64,000 nt of DNA, from the NCBI GenBank assembly GCA_002102555.1, contig MCFL01000006.1, forward strand, positions 1-64,000. Reading direction: 5' to 3'. The DNA comes from Catenaria anguillulae PL171 (Eukaryota > Blastocladiomycota > Blastocladiomycetes > Blastocladiales > Catenariaceae). The translations under genes were made by a program, and so were the position numbers. This document shows positions 35,572 through 47,107 of this stretch, piece by piece. Position 1 is the first letter of the stretch. Every line of letters starts with the position of its first letter. The notes beneath the pieces were generated by a model, which made no database searches, was not told the origin of the DNA, and saw only the letters and a list, made by a program, of their open reading frames with translations.

Positions 35572-37305
35572 ATGTCGCCCATCACCCACGACACCGCCAA
35601 GCTCGACACGTCTTCGGTGGCCATTGTCAAGCCCGTGGCCCACGAGCCCGTTGCCGACCCGGCCTCGCGCAAGGGCATTCTCCAGATCCTGCAGCGCACG
35701 CCGCTGTTTGCCCAACTCGATGCCAAGCACCTGTCGATGCTGGCCGACATTGTCCAGCCCGTCAAGGTTGGCAAGGGCACCATTCTCGTGTCGGAGGGCC
35801 AAGTCTCGGATGTGTTTGCCATTGTTGTCCAGGGCGAGCTGCTGGTGCAAAAGAAGAATGCACAAAAGCCCAGCAAGCTGAGGCCCTACGATGCGTTTGG
35901 ATTCAAGAACTTGGTACGCATTGCATGCATTGTGCCCTGCCGCCGCCGCCCATAACGTTTCAAAGCTCACTTACTCACCTCACTGACTCTTTTTGCCAAC
36001 CATCACCAAATCATCCAACAGTTTGAAGAATGCCGGTCGCCCTCGACCCTCGTTGCCGGCGAACAACACTCGTGCTTCACGCTGCAAATCTCGCGCCCAA
36101 CATTCACTGCCCTTCTTGGCCGCGAACCCACACTCGCCCTGCACCTGCTGCCCGCCCTCGCACACCACGCGCCCGACGCCACGGAACTCGACATTGTGCG
36201 CCCACGGTCGCCGTCGGCCGAGGATCTGACACAGGGCGTTTCAGGCTGGCCACGGACCACAAGCGAGGTGCGCATCAAGCTGTTTGACGCCAAGCCGTAC
36301 CAGACCAAGTTGTTTGAGGAGCAGAATGCGCTGCCCGGGTTTGGGTACCAGCTCGAGTTTTTGGAGCCCAAGCTGTCGCTCGAAACGGTCGAGCTTGCCC
36401 GCGGCGCGCACGCCGTGTGCGTGTTTGTGCACGACTCTGTCGACCCAGAGGTGGCGGCCAAGCTCAAGGAAATGGGCATTGAGCTCGTTGCGTACCGGTG
36501 TGCTGGGTTTGACATGTGCCATGTGCCCACGTGCGACTCGCTTGGTATCACAGTGGCGCGTGTCCCTGGGTACTCGCCCAATGCCATTGCCGAGCACGCG
36601 TGTGCACTCATGATGGCCCTCAACCGCAAGTTGATTTGGGCAAACTCGCGCGTGCACACGGGCGACTTTTCGCTTGACGGGCTCGTGGGCTTTGACATGA
36701 AGGGTAAGACGGTGGGCATTGTTGGTACGGGCAAGATTGGCGCATGTCTCGTGTCCATCATGCTTGGTTTCGGGTGCCACGTGATTTGCTATGACGTGTA
36801 CAAGAACCCTGCCCTGTTGGCCAACCCATCCGTCAGTTATGTCGAGCTCGACGATCTCCTCAAGCAATCCGACATCATTTCGCTGCACGCACCGCTCTTG
36901 GACTCGACAAAGCACATGATCAATGCCCGGTCGCTCGCCACGTGCAAGAGGGGCGTCATGATTATCAACACATCGCGCGGTCCGCTCGTCGATACCAAGG
37001 CGCTCATTGACGCGCTCAAGTCTGGCCAAGTCGGAGCTTGCGGTCTCGATGTCGTCGAGGGCGAGAACGATTACTTTTACGAGAACCGCAGTCACGAGGT
37101 GGTGCAAAACGACCAAATCAACCACTTGCTCGCGTTCCAGAACCGTGTCATCATCACGGCCCATCAAGCCTTCTTGACCGAGGAGGCACTCAGGGAGATT
37201 GCCCAGGTCACGCTCAAGAATGTGCTCGACTACCACAATGGTAAGCGCATGAAGCAGTTGCCCAACGCCGTCAACACGGTTAACCCGGCCGTCCACTCTG
37301 CCTAG
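35572..37305 (+). CDS. Cyclic-nucleotide-binding-like domain fused to D-lactate dehydrogenase
   Basis: Exons 35572-35913 and 36022-37305, 541 residues; the intron (gtacgc...caacag) lies inside the N-terminal domain, so the fusion is one ORF on both sides. Residues about 35-165 have the CNB fold pattern: LFAQLDAKHLSMLADIV, GKGTILVSEG, SDVFAIVVQGELLV, then a phosphate-binding-cassette position YDAFGFKNL. The Glu expected after FG is Phe, and the Arg of the R-A-A/T signature is displaced (CRSPSTLVA), so cAMP binding is doubtful. From about residue 205 the chain is an LdhA-type D-2-hydroxyacid dehydrogenase: nucleotide motif GIVGTGKIG, catalytic Arg in INTSRGPLVD, Glu in DVVEGEN and His in TAHQAFLTEEA. 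It should reduce pyruvate to D-lactate with NADH in the cytosol. Confidence 0.9.
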
Positions 37306-38325
37306 AGTTGGATGCGCTCCTGTGGGATGGTTTGCTTTGGTGGTCATGTCATAGAGTAGTCGTCGTAAATCGTTCTTCCCATTATTCTTTCATCTCTTCT
37401 GCTTTTCTTGTTAGCGTGTGTACATTTGCTTTGCCTAGTTAGTTTCTTTTTTCTTTCTCACTTCGTGATTCCGTACTGATGTTTCCCATGATAACTCGAC
37501 TCGTTTATGATCTTTATTCGCTGATATACACTTATGTGCTGCTTCCTTGCTTCATTTTTTGACTTGAAAGCTGGAAAGAAATTGGAAGGAATTATAAATA
37601 TGTACTTGCAGTTGGCACCGAGGTGACCTCCGAGCGTGTGCGTGCTCGCGAACATCGTTGGAAAACTTTGACGGAGCAACCGACCACCAAAGCGGACGAA
37701 AAGAGACAGGACGAACTGGATGACATTAACATGCTTACATCCGGTTACGACAGCGCAAGTTTCGCGAATGCCGAAGCCCAAAACCTATATCATGCGACTG
37801 GGCAGCCCGGCTAGCATTGCAATCTGTTCAGGTGACCGACTCAACTTGAGGTCCTGCACGCATTTGCTTCCCACTAGCAGTTGCCTTGCAGCCTCGGCAA
37901 AAGGGGACCGCGGCCCGGAAGGTGCTTGATTTGTGCAGGTCGGTGCCTGAGAGACATCTGCGGCACAGGATGCATGTACACACAACTATGCACTCTTTAT
38001 CCTCAGGCTTGAAGTTTGAATTCCTTGTAAACAAAAAATTCGCCAAATCTCTCAAGCAGGAGCGTGTCAAGCGCGTTCCAGAGGCTTGTTCCAGAAGGTG
38101 CGATCGGTGGGATGACGCGCGACGTCGATCCCAACCTTGATCTTTGTGTTGGAGTGAGCAAATCAAGAATTGCCGACTCGGTCGCTGGGTTCGTGTCCAG
38201 CGAAAAGAAAGAAAGAAAAAAAAGAGAGGCAAAGCGCAACACGCCGATCGACCTTGCTTGCCCTGTTCTCATCGCCCTCCTCACACCACACACCACCACC
38301 ACCCACCCTCTCGTCACACGCACCC
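37306..38325. other. Intergenic, 1.0 kb
   Basis: T-rich 3' flank after the D-LDH gene, then mixed sequence with an A-rich tract near 38205-38225. No supported gene. Confidence 0.45.
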
Positions 38326-38658
38326 ATGACGGTCCCATCACCTTCCCCGCCGCGACCGCCTCCTCTCTCCCTTGCCCTTGGCACCTCAAGTGCGCAACTC
38401 TTCTGGGCAACACGCTTCAGCGTCAACGACATCCTTACAGACCAACTCAATTTCACCTCTCCACTCTCATTTGACGCATTATCTGTCGACACCTCACCTC
38501 ACCCCACACCGGCCGTGGCACCAGCACCACCACCACTGCTCTCCAAGAGTAAACAACGGCACACCATCACAGTGGTAACGTTCCCATTTGTCTGTTTTTA
38601 CTCTCGTTCCCAGACAGCCCAGTCGAGCCCAGCCCAAGCTGCGAACATGGCTCTTTGA
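38326..38658 (+). CDS. Doubtful small Pro/Ser/Thr-rich ORF
   Basis: ATG at 38326 opens MTVPSPSPPRPPPLSLALG, then SVNDILTDQLNFTSPLSFDAL, in a Pro/Ser-rich chain of 110 codons. A pyrimidine-rich stretch ending in CCCAG before 38620 looks like a 3' splice site, so the last codons may be intronic. No family recognised. It may be the first exon of a short gene or a chance ORF upstream of INO80. Confidence 0.25.
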   Translation: MTVPSPSPPRPPPLSLALGTSSAQLFWATRFSVNDILTDQLNFTSPLSFDALSVDTSPHPTPAVAPAPPPLLSKSKQRHTITVVTFPFVCFYSRSQTAQSSPAQAANMAL

Positions 38659-39078
38659 CCCACTGAGCTGAGGGTCTCCTCCGACACTACCACTCGCCAC
38701 CCCCGGGTCTGTCCCTAATACCTATGCACTCGAGCACTCGGGGCGCTGTCTCTCCCTCACAAAAACACCGACATTGACCCATATTGCTTGCCACAGGTAT
38801 TCGCAGGCCGATGCAACACGGCTCACCAAGTCAGTGATTGACCGTACTCTTTGGAGCCGTCTTGTTGTCGAGTTGTGGCTCGCCTCGCCCTCACCTGGCT
38901 GTCTCTGGTGCGTCGCAATTTCCGCGACCTTGTGTTTAAGGAGCTAGCTTTTCAGTTTCTAATGCTAAACTTTTCTTTTTCGCAGTCAACAGAATTTTGC
39001 AGCCTGATCGCTCACCAGCGCCCTCAGTGTGTGATTGTGACTTGAACTGGTTTACGCGCCAGCAAGTAAACACTAGCC

Positions 39079-42000
39079 ATGCCACCATCGCCGATTCCGT
39101 CGCCCACCGACCCGCCCGCCCCGGCACCTGCTCCGGGCTCGACCTCGTCAGCTGGGGCCAATCCCGCTGCGTCCACGGCTCCAGCTGCATCATCTGCTGC
39201 TGATCATGCCTCGCCGCCGCCAGCCGTGACCGCGGCCACGAGCACGGCAAACAGCTCAACGAGCGCAGTCAACCGCCTGCTGCAGCTTGCTTCGGCAGCG
39301 ACTTCGTCATCCTCACCGTCTTCGGTCTCTGGCCGCCAAAGCACCCCGTTGACCGCCACCTCGAGCGACTTGCCTCCGAAATCCAACGCAGCCGCCGCAG
39401 CCCTTGCTGCCGCCTCGCGCACAACGCCCACCACCTCACCCAACCCGTCCTCGCCCGTCACGCTTACTGGCGCGGCCGGGCCAACATCGGCAAGCGCCGC
39501 AGCTGCCTCTGCCGCCGCAGCCGCGGCAGCATCTGCGGCGGCCGCCAAAGCCGTGGCCGAACACGCTCGCAAGCGCAAGCGTACGGGCGCAACAGCGCTT
39601 GCCGCTCAGGCTGCGCATTCGGCGGCAGCCATGGCCGCCGCTGCCGTCCACGTTCAAGCCTACATGCAGCATACGCATCCTGCAGCAGCAGCAGCAGCGG
39701 CGGCGGCGGCCGCGGCACAAGCAGCTTCGGCGAATCCACATCCGTCCTCAAGTGGATCCGCATCTGGCCCACCACCGGGCGTGCACGCAATGCCGCAATA
39801 TCACGCCAGCCGCGCATCGGCAAGTGCAGCAAGCGCGCTCATGGGTGCATCGTCTCCATCGGTTCCGTCCGTGTCTGCGGCCGCCGCGGCCGTTGCTGCA
39901 AGTCGGCCACCTGCGCCACCTGCCTCTGCACGTTCCGCCGGCTATCAGCCACAACAACACCATCCCAATGCTCCGCCGACCACGGCCGCCTCCAAATCCC
40001 GAGCACATGCGCCATCTCGGCCAGCGCGTGCAAGCTCCAATGCATCGCCAGCACCTATCCCTTCGCAACGCCCACAACGGTCACGCACGCAACCCGCACA
40101 CGCATCCAATGGTGGCCCACCGGCCATTGTAGTGCGCGACGCCGACTTGGCGGCCGCCAACGACCACTATGCCGACCACTTGCGTGCGCGCGTCAAGCAC
40201 TTGCGTTCGCACGTTGCTGCTTCGCATGCACCCACAGCTGCTGCCCCAGCTCAAGCCTCGACGGCCCCCGAAGCACAACCACCTGCCACGCCAACCGACC
40301 TGCCAGCCGCCGAGGACCCAATGCTCGCGTCCATGCGCCAACTCATCACCTCACGCGTCGCAGCCAAACGCGCACGCCTCGTGCTCATCCAAGACAAGCA
40401 ACTCGCGCACCTCGTGCACGAAAAGAAGCGCGCCGCATTCAACGAAAAACGCCGGCTCGAACGCGCACGCGCTCGGAAAGAGCGCGAGCTCGAGCGCGAA
40501 CGCGAACGGCAACGTGTAGAAAGCGAGCGTGCAGCCGCACTCGATGCGGATCGCCGGCGCAGGGATGAGGCGGCCAAGGTGGCGGCCGAAAAGGCAAAGA
40601 GGGCCAGGCAGCAGATGGCCAGGGTCGAGGCTGCGCAGGCCGCTGCGTTCAAAGCGGCGGCGGCGGCCGTCGCGTTGAGTCAGCAGACGGCTGCGTTGGC
40701 AAAGTTGCCGACGTTGTTGCCTGCGCCGCCGGCAACCGTTGGGCATTTTTCTTTGCAGCCGACGTATTTGCAGCAGTATGGTTATGCAGGTGCCGCAGGT
40801 GCTTCTGCGGCAGCGGCGGCAGTTGGGGGGCAGGGATATGGATTGCCAGATCGCGCAAGTGGATCCGAACTGTTGGCGAGTCCGCCGCGGGAGATGGACG
40901 AGTTTATGCCCATGTCGCCCATTGGTGCATCATCCAACGGTCTGGGTCGCAAAGGCAAGGGGCCTGCGTTATCGTCAAGTACAGCGATCAAGGAAGCCAT
41001 TCCAGGTCTTTCGGTGGGGACGTCGCCTTCAATGCCGGGCGCCAGTACCCTAGGATCTATAGCGGCAGGGAAATCCTCGGCCACCACGGCTTCTGCGGCA
41101 AACGCTTCAGCCTCCAAGCCGAAATCCACACGCCCCGTCAATCCAGAGCACGACCGCGCACGCGTCTGGCGCACAATCGCACTCACATGGATCCCGAAAT
41201 TTGCGCGGTCCGTGCACTCGAACGCGCTCATCAAGCAAAACAATGCCAAGCGATTTGCCACACTCATGGAACGCCACTCGCTGCGACTGCGCCGCCCACA
41301 TCCAAGGGACATTGCGTCGAGCAAGGCCAAGAAAGTGGCCAAGCAGGCCGTCAAGTTTTGGGCAGAGAACGAAAAGCTGGAGCGAGAGGCACAGCGCCGG
41401 ATTCAGCATGAGGCGCTGGAACGCCAGCGCCAGGCAGAGGTGATGCGCGAGCAGCAGCGCCAGCAGCGCAAGTTGAATTTCTTGTTGAGCCAGACGGAGC
41501 TGTTTACGCACTTTGTGTCAAAGAAGATGGGCGGCGCTGGGACGGTGGCGGACGAGGCGGCAGATGGACGCTCGTCGCCTGCGGGTGCGGCCGCAAGTGC
41601 ATCGGTGCCTGGGGCAGCCGCCTCGGAGGGGGGTGTGCCAGGGGCACTATCGATCAAGGCATTGGATGAGATTGATTTCGATGACGATGCCGAGGCGCAG
41701 GCGCAAGCTAGGCTGCATGCGCAAGAGATGGCGGAACGGCACGGGACACGGTCGACCACGTTGACAAGATTGGTCAAGCAGCCAAAGATGCTCATGTGCG
41801 AGTTGAAGGAGTATCAGTTGAAGGGACTAGAGTGGTTGATTTCGCTCTATGAGCAAGGTATGCGTCAACTTTGTCGTTCTTTTGCTTTATGCTTGTGACA
41901 GTATGGGCTGACAACTTTTTCGTTGTGTACCGTGCGTGTGTAAACAGGTATCAATGGAATTCTCGCCGACGAAATGGGTTTGGGCAAAACGGTCCAATCC

Positions 42001-44994
42001 ATTGCCTTGCTCTCTTGGCTCGCCGAAAACAACAACCTATGGGGCCCATACCTGATTGTTACGCCCGTGTCGACCTTGCACAACTGGCAACAAGAGCTGG
42101 CCCGCTTTGTGCCCTCATTCAAGGTGATCCCATACTGGGGCGACCCAAAGGACCGCACCATCTTGCGCCAATTCTGGGCCAAGCGCAACCAAGTGTACGA
42201 CCGCGAATCGCCCGCGCACGTTGTCGTGACATCGTATCAGAACGCCATCACCGACCTCAAGTATCTGTCTGGTGTCGAGTGGGAGTACATGATTCTCGAC
42301 GAAGCGCAAGCCATCAAGTCGTCGGATTCGCTGCGGTGGAACTCGTTGCTACAGGTCAAGTCGCGCAATCGGCTGCTGCTCACCGGCACGCCCGTGCAAA
42401 ACTCAATGAAGGAGCTGTGGGCGCTGTTGCATTTCATCATGCCGACGCTGTTTGATTCGCACGCCGAGTTCAACGAGTGGTTTTCGCGCGACATTGAGTC
42501 GGCGGCCGTCAACAAGAAGCAAATGAATGCCGAGCAGGTCAAGCGCTTGCATACGATCCTGCAGCCCTTCATGTTGCGCCGGCTCAAGCGCGACGTGCAG
42601 TCCGAGCTCGGCGAAAAGATTGAGGTCAATGTGTCGTGTGGCTTGTCCAAGAAGCAGCAGCTCTTGTATCGCATGATCAAGAACAAGTTGTCAATTCGCG
42701 ACATTCTTGAGTCGATGCGCAATGGCGGCACGGCACGTGCTCGGGCGAGTTTGCGGGCCAATGCCGCAAAGACGGCAAAGCGCAAAGCAGCAGCTGCGGC
42801 GGCCGCAGCAGAGGATGGTGGTGCGGATCCGTTGGCCGTAGATGCCGGACAGGTGGAGGATGAGGATGAGGACCAAGGGGATACATTGGCCAATGTCGTC
42901 ATGCAGTTGCGCAAGGTGTGCAACCACCCCGAGCTGCTCGAGCGTGCAGAGACGGTCAGTCCATTTGTCATGATGCCGCCCATGGGCAACAAGGCCGGCC
43001 CGTGGGTGCCCCAGTACGACAATGATTGTGTGAGCGTGCGCGCCGCGTCGGCCGTGGTGACGCTGTACCCACGGAGGTTGGCCGGGTTGGTGAAACATGT
43101 TGCTGATATGCGGGTGCGTGTCGCCGGTGGGGACGGCAACGAGCAAGAGCTGGTGGAAGCAGTGTTTCGGGTGCCGCTCGGCGCCTTGTGCGGGCCAACG
43201 TGGTTGACCGGGTACAATGTGTCACAGGTGGAGCAGGTGCGATGGTCCATGAATGTGTTGGAGCGATACCAGTTTGAAGAGCAGCAACGCTGCATGTTAC
43301 CTAGGGCTGGTCGGGCATTGGTCATGGAGCCGGTTGAGGGCGACCCCGTTGTGCGCCGAATCAAGCACGACTCGACGTTGCTGGACGTGAATCCGGATTG
43401 GTATCCGCCCTCGCTCGATTTGTACCAGACCAAGGCAACTGCACCACCTCCGCTCGACTGGGAGTACATTCGTCACACGCCAGGTCATTCCGTCACGTCG
43501 GCCTTCCACCCGCTCCTTTGGCCGCCGCCGTACGAAGCACTCGAGTCGCCCACTGCCATTCCGCTCGTCTCGGAAGTCGACACGGGCACCAGCACGCTCA
43601 CCGTGTCCCAACCGACCATCCACGACGTGTCGCCGCTCATGCCACAAATCGGCATGCCCACGTTTATCCGTGTGCCAGACATGCGCGACTTGATTGCCGC
43701 ATCGGGCAAGCTACAAGCACTCGACACGCTGCTGCCCAAGCTCAAGGGTGAGGGACATCGGTGCTTGCTGTATTTCCAAATGACGCGCATGATGGACGTG
43801 GTCGAGCAGTACTTGACGTACCGCAAGCACTCGTACTTGCGGTTGGACGGGAGCACCGAGCTGGGCGAGCGCAGGGATTTGGTATCGGATTGGCAGACAC
43901 GTGACGACTTGTTTTGCTTCTTGTTGTCGACTCGCGCCGGTGGTGTGGGTATCAATTTGACGGCGGCAGATACCGTGATTTTCGTCGAGAATGATTGGAA
44001 TCCAACAGTACGTTTTCTTTTCTCTGCTTGCATCACTCGCTTTGTGACTAACTTGACTTGAGTGGGTCACGGCATTTCTTGACAGTCGGACAAGCAAGCC
44101 ATGGACCGTGCCCATCGTCTTGGTCAAACCAAGCAAGTCACCGTGTACCGGCTGTTTACGCGCCACACAATCGAAGAGCGCATCCTCGAGCGCGCGCGCA
44201 CAAAGGACGAGATCCAGCGTGTTGTCATTTCCGGTGCTCCAGGTGCTGAGGAACAAGACGAATCGCTTGTCCCTTCGTCCAAGGAAATGATGTCGCTCTT
44301 GTTTGGCGACGAGGACGATGCCGAGATGCGCGCGTTGCTCGAGTCTGAAATGAAGCGCGACCAGATTGTGGCGAGCGGAACCAATGGTGCAACACCAATG
44401 GCCACGGCAGGTGTGGGTGGATCAAGTGCGGGCGGTGGAGCAAATGGCGCTCCACCGAAACGGACAAGGAAACGAGGTGCAGCGGCCGCCACGTCCAGTG
44501 CGGGTGGAGACGCAGCAAGTGATTTGGGGTCGTCAGTTGGTGTTGGCGGCGAGATTGCTGGATCACCAGCACCCAAGCGAAAACGCAAGCCGGCGGGCGA
44601 GGGTACCAGCAAAGGGCGCAAGCGAGCTGCACCCGACACCGCTGCCGCAGATGGTGTTGACCCGCCACCAGCCAAAAAGCGCCAGACAAAGTCCAAGAAA
44701 TCCGCAGCTGCTGACAACGGTTTCGAATCCGCTCCCACATCGGCCAGTACGTCACTTGCTGGATCCGCGTCAGCGACACCCGTACCCTCGGCACTTGGCC
44801 TTGCACCACTTCCGATTTCTTCTGTCCCAGGCATGGCTGCCGCGTCAGGCACCCTTCAAGGGTATGGAAACGGCGTCCATTCCATGAGCCCACCGCTGCC
44901 ATCTTCGGATACGTCGTCCATGGTCGCATCGATGAATGCGTTCGACGGTGCAGGCGACGAGGATGAGGAAGAGGGAAGTGAACTTGAGATTTGA
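39079..44994 (+). CDS. INO80: INO80 chromatin-remodelling ATPase
   Basis: Catalytic subunit of the INO80 nucleosome remodeller. Exons 39079-41857, 41948-44007 and 44086-44994 give 1,915 residues; both introns fit phase. The first 450 residues are Ala/Pro/Ser-rich. A long Arg/Glu-rich coiled coil precedes the DBINO region ([21 protein letters not shown] and [18 protein letters not shown]). The SNF2 lobe 1 contains [20 protein letters not shown] and [11 protein letters not shown]. Between the lobes lies the long insertion typical of INO80. Lobe 2 has [33 protein letters not shown] and [17 protein letters not shown]. The C-terminal 230 residues are basic and low-complexity, ending in acidic residues. 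Confidence 0.96.
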
Positions 44995-45281
44995 ATTATT
45001 CGGATGCCTTGACATATTCTTTTTGTTTTCTGTTTTTCATACCCTTGTTTTCGTGCTTCCCAGCATTTCCTTTTCCATTATCACCACCTCACTGTCGAGT
45101 GAAATGTAAAAGTGCTTCTGCCCTGACCCGCTGGCTCGGAACCCCCAGACGCTCGGTGCTTTCATTCACAACGAATGCAAACGTTGGAAGTTGTCTATAC
45201 GTTTGCACACTGTCCATGTCCCGAAACAGCTCAAGACGAGCATCGAGCGCGAGAGAAAAAAAGTGTCATGAAAAATGAAAG

Positions 45282-45354
45282 CGAGCACGGGGAGGTTCGA
45301 ACTCCCGGCCTTTGGTACCGGAAACCAACGATCTAGCCACTGATCTACGCGCCC
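45282..45354 (-). tRNA. tRNA-Arg (anticodon CCG)
   Basis: A complete 73-nt cloverleaf on the minus strand. The acceptor stem GGGCGCG pairs with CGTGCTC through two G-T wobbles. The D arm is GATC/GATC, and the anticodon stem TTGGT/ACCAA carries the loop TTCCGGT with anticodon CCG. The T arm is GGGAG-TTCGAAC-CTCCC. Discriminator base G; no intron and no encoded CCA. It lies 288 bp downstream of INO80. Confidence 0.93.
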
Positions 45355-45474
45355 TCTTGTCTCTCCAAGCTCATCACTGCGCCGATCCCGCGCAAGCGGC
45401 TCGCACACCAACTGGTCGACCTTTGGTTTGCATCCACCTCGTCCCTCCGCCATGCCGCCGCGTGCGTCGTGACC

Positions 45475-46164
45475 ATGGCCGCCGTTGACATACTCCGTCC
45501 TTCTGGCCCGCGCCTCAAACTCCCCGCGTCGCGCGTTGCTGGTCTTCTCCTCTCGCGCGTGTCGTCCATTCTCTTTGAGCGGGTCTGGGAGGCACACACT
45601 ACGGCCATCTACGCCTTCTACCCTGACCCCAACACGCGCAAGAACAAGGAGGAGCTGCGCATCGCTCGTTCAGCGCGCATTGGTCTGCTCCCACCGCAAG
45701 AGCGTGCACGGCCCAATGTGGCTGGCCTACCACACAAGCGTCACACCAAGTACGATGGGTTTGTGCCCGTCTACCACCCGACGCCCACGTTCCGGTTCCG
45801 CCAGCCACCCGACATGGTCATGGCACCCGCCCCGCCGTTTGTTTCCCCGGCCCCGCCTCTCCCGCCATTGGATCAGTGGCCCGAGCAACCCAAGCGCCTG
45901 CCGTACAAGATGGTATCCACCCTCCCGCCCTCTCTCCCAGCTCCTCTCGACCCTCCCCTCCCTCTACCCTCCGTTTTCTGCTTGGCGTGCTTGACGCCGT
46001 ACTCTCATCACCTCGAATCCAACCACGATCCTCCTCTCCGCTGGCGCGACGTCGCCATTGCCAAGTTCCGTTGTCCCGTCAGTCGTCACGACCAAACGCG
46101 GCTCGCCGCTGACGATGCAGCCTCGCGGTTGCTGTTGTCCGGCGTGTCTCCTCCATTTGCGTGA
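45475..46164 (+). CDS. Basic Pro-rich protein of unknown function
   Basis: Read as a single exon of 230 codons from ATG 45475. The first half looks like a real small domain: AGLLLSRVSSILFERVWEAH, then RKNKEELRIARSARIGLLPP and HKRHTKYDGFVPVYHPTPTF. The second half is Pro-rich and holds a Cys/His cluster (FCLACLTPYSHHLESNHD) that could bind zinc. A donor-like GTATCC after PYKM could instead end the first exon, so the C-terminus is uncertain. No family recognised. Confidence 0.5.
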   Translation: MAAVDILRPSGPRLKLPASRVAGLLLSRVSSILFERVWEAHTTAIYAFYPDPNTRKNKEELRIARSARIGLLPPQERARPNVAGLPHKRHTKYDGFVPVYHPTPTFRFRQPPDMVMAPAPPFVSPAPPLPPLDQWPEQPKRLPYKMVSTLPPSLPAPLDPPLPLPSVFCLACLTPYSHHLESNHDPPLRWRDVAIAKFRCPVSRHDQTRLAADDAASRLLLSGVSPPFA

Positions 46165-47107
46165 TCGTTTGCATTGACGATGCGCTCTAGCCGCGCGGCC
46201 ACGTGTATCCAAGGCCAAGCGTGCTCAGGTGTATTGAGCTGGTGCCTTCCCGCGCAATGTCCAACAACTATGCCTTCCGCGTGTCTGGTCAGCATACCAT
46301 TTGTGGCTCGAACTGCACCACCGTATTGGCGTTGGACGCAAGGCTGTGGGTCCTGGCTTGTTGTGTTATTTGTTCCTAAACGTTGGCTCTTATATCATGA
46401 CTTCAATACAATCATCTACGCGCCCTCTTGACTATCCGACATGTTTTGTCCGCTCACCAATCGATACCAAAGCCAAGGCGGGTTGTTGACGGCATGATTT
46501 TTTTCGTCCATGTCTGGCGAGGCTGGCGATGACAAAAAGATGGCGACAACCGTGGTCAAGGTTGTATGCCATGTTTGCACATGAAGACTCAGGCTTCCCT
46601 GTCAGACTCTGGCGAGCCAGTATTTTGCATTGCCAATCCGACAAGCTCCGCTGCCCTTTCTCCTGTGAATGCATGTACTTGCACTTTTTCTTTACGAAAG
46701 CGGCCACAACGTCCTCGGCCTTCGTACTAATCTATTTACACCGAGCGGGCGACACGAGTGAGATGTTTTGTTTGTGGAGATGTCGAGATGACCAGACAGG
46801 TCCCTTCGGCTCAATTGGTACCTTTCAGGTCGCGCCGCACAAAAGGCTGTCGAAATGCACAAATCACCGCGGAGGTACGAGTTTAATCAGACAACGCAAT
46901 GCATGCACCTTGCACTTTCACGGGCTCGGCAACGGAAACATGCTGCCGGCATTCGTCTGCCCGCGTTAAAAGGCCATGGGACCCTCCCTTTCCCATGCAT
47001 GCCGTCTTGTGCCAACTGCCAAACCACCACCATCCCTATCCCAGTCCACTTGAGCAACCCGACCTTAGCTCCACTCTCACGCACAAGCTCCAATCCCAAC
47101 TACAACC
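46165..47107. other. Intergenic, 0.94 kb
   Basis: Contains a 17-bp exact copy (46414-46430) of the tRNA-Arg 5' end plus flank at 45343-45359. No gene supported. Promoter of the CDF transporter lies at the right end. Confidence 0.45.

Noticed and set aside
46790-46850. tRNA-like D-arm sequence (GGCTCAATTGGTA)
   Set aside because: No matching acceptor stem, anticodon stem or T arm around it.
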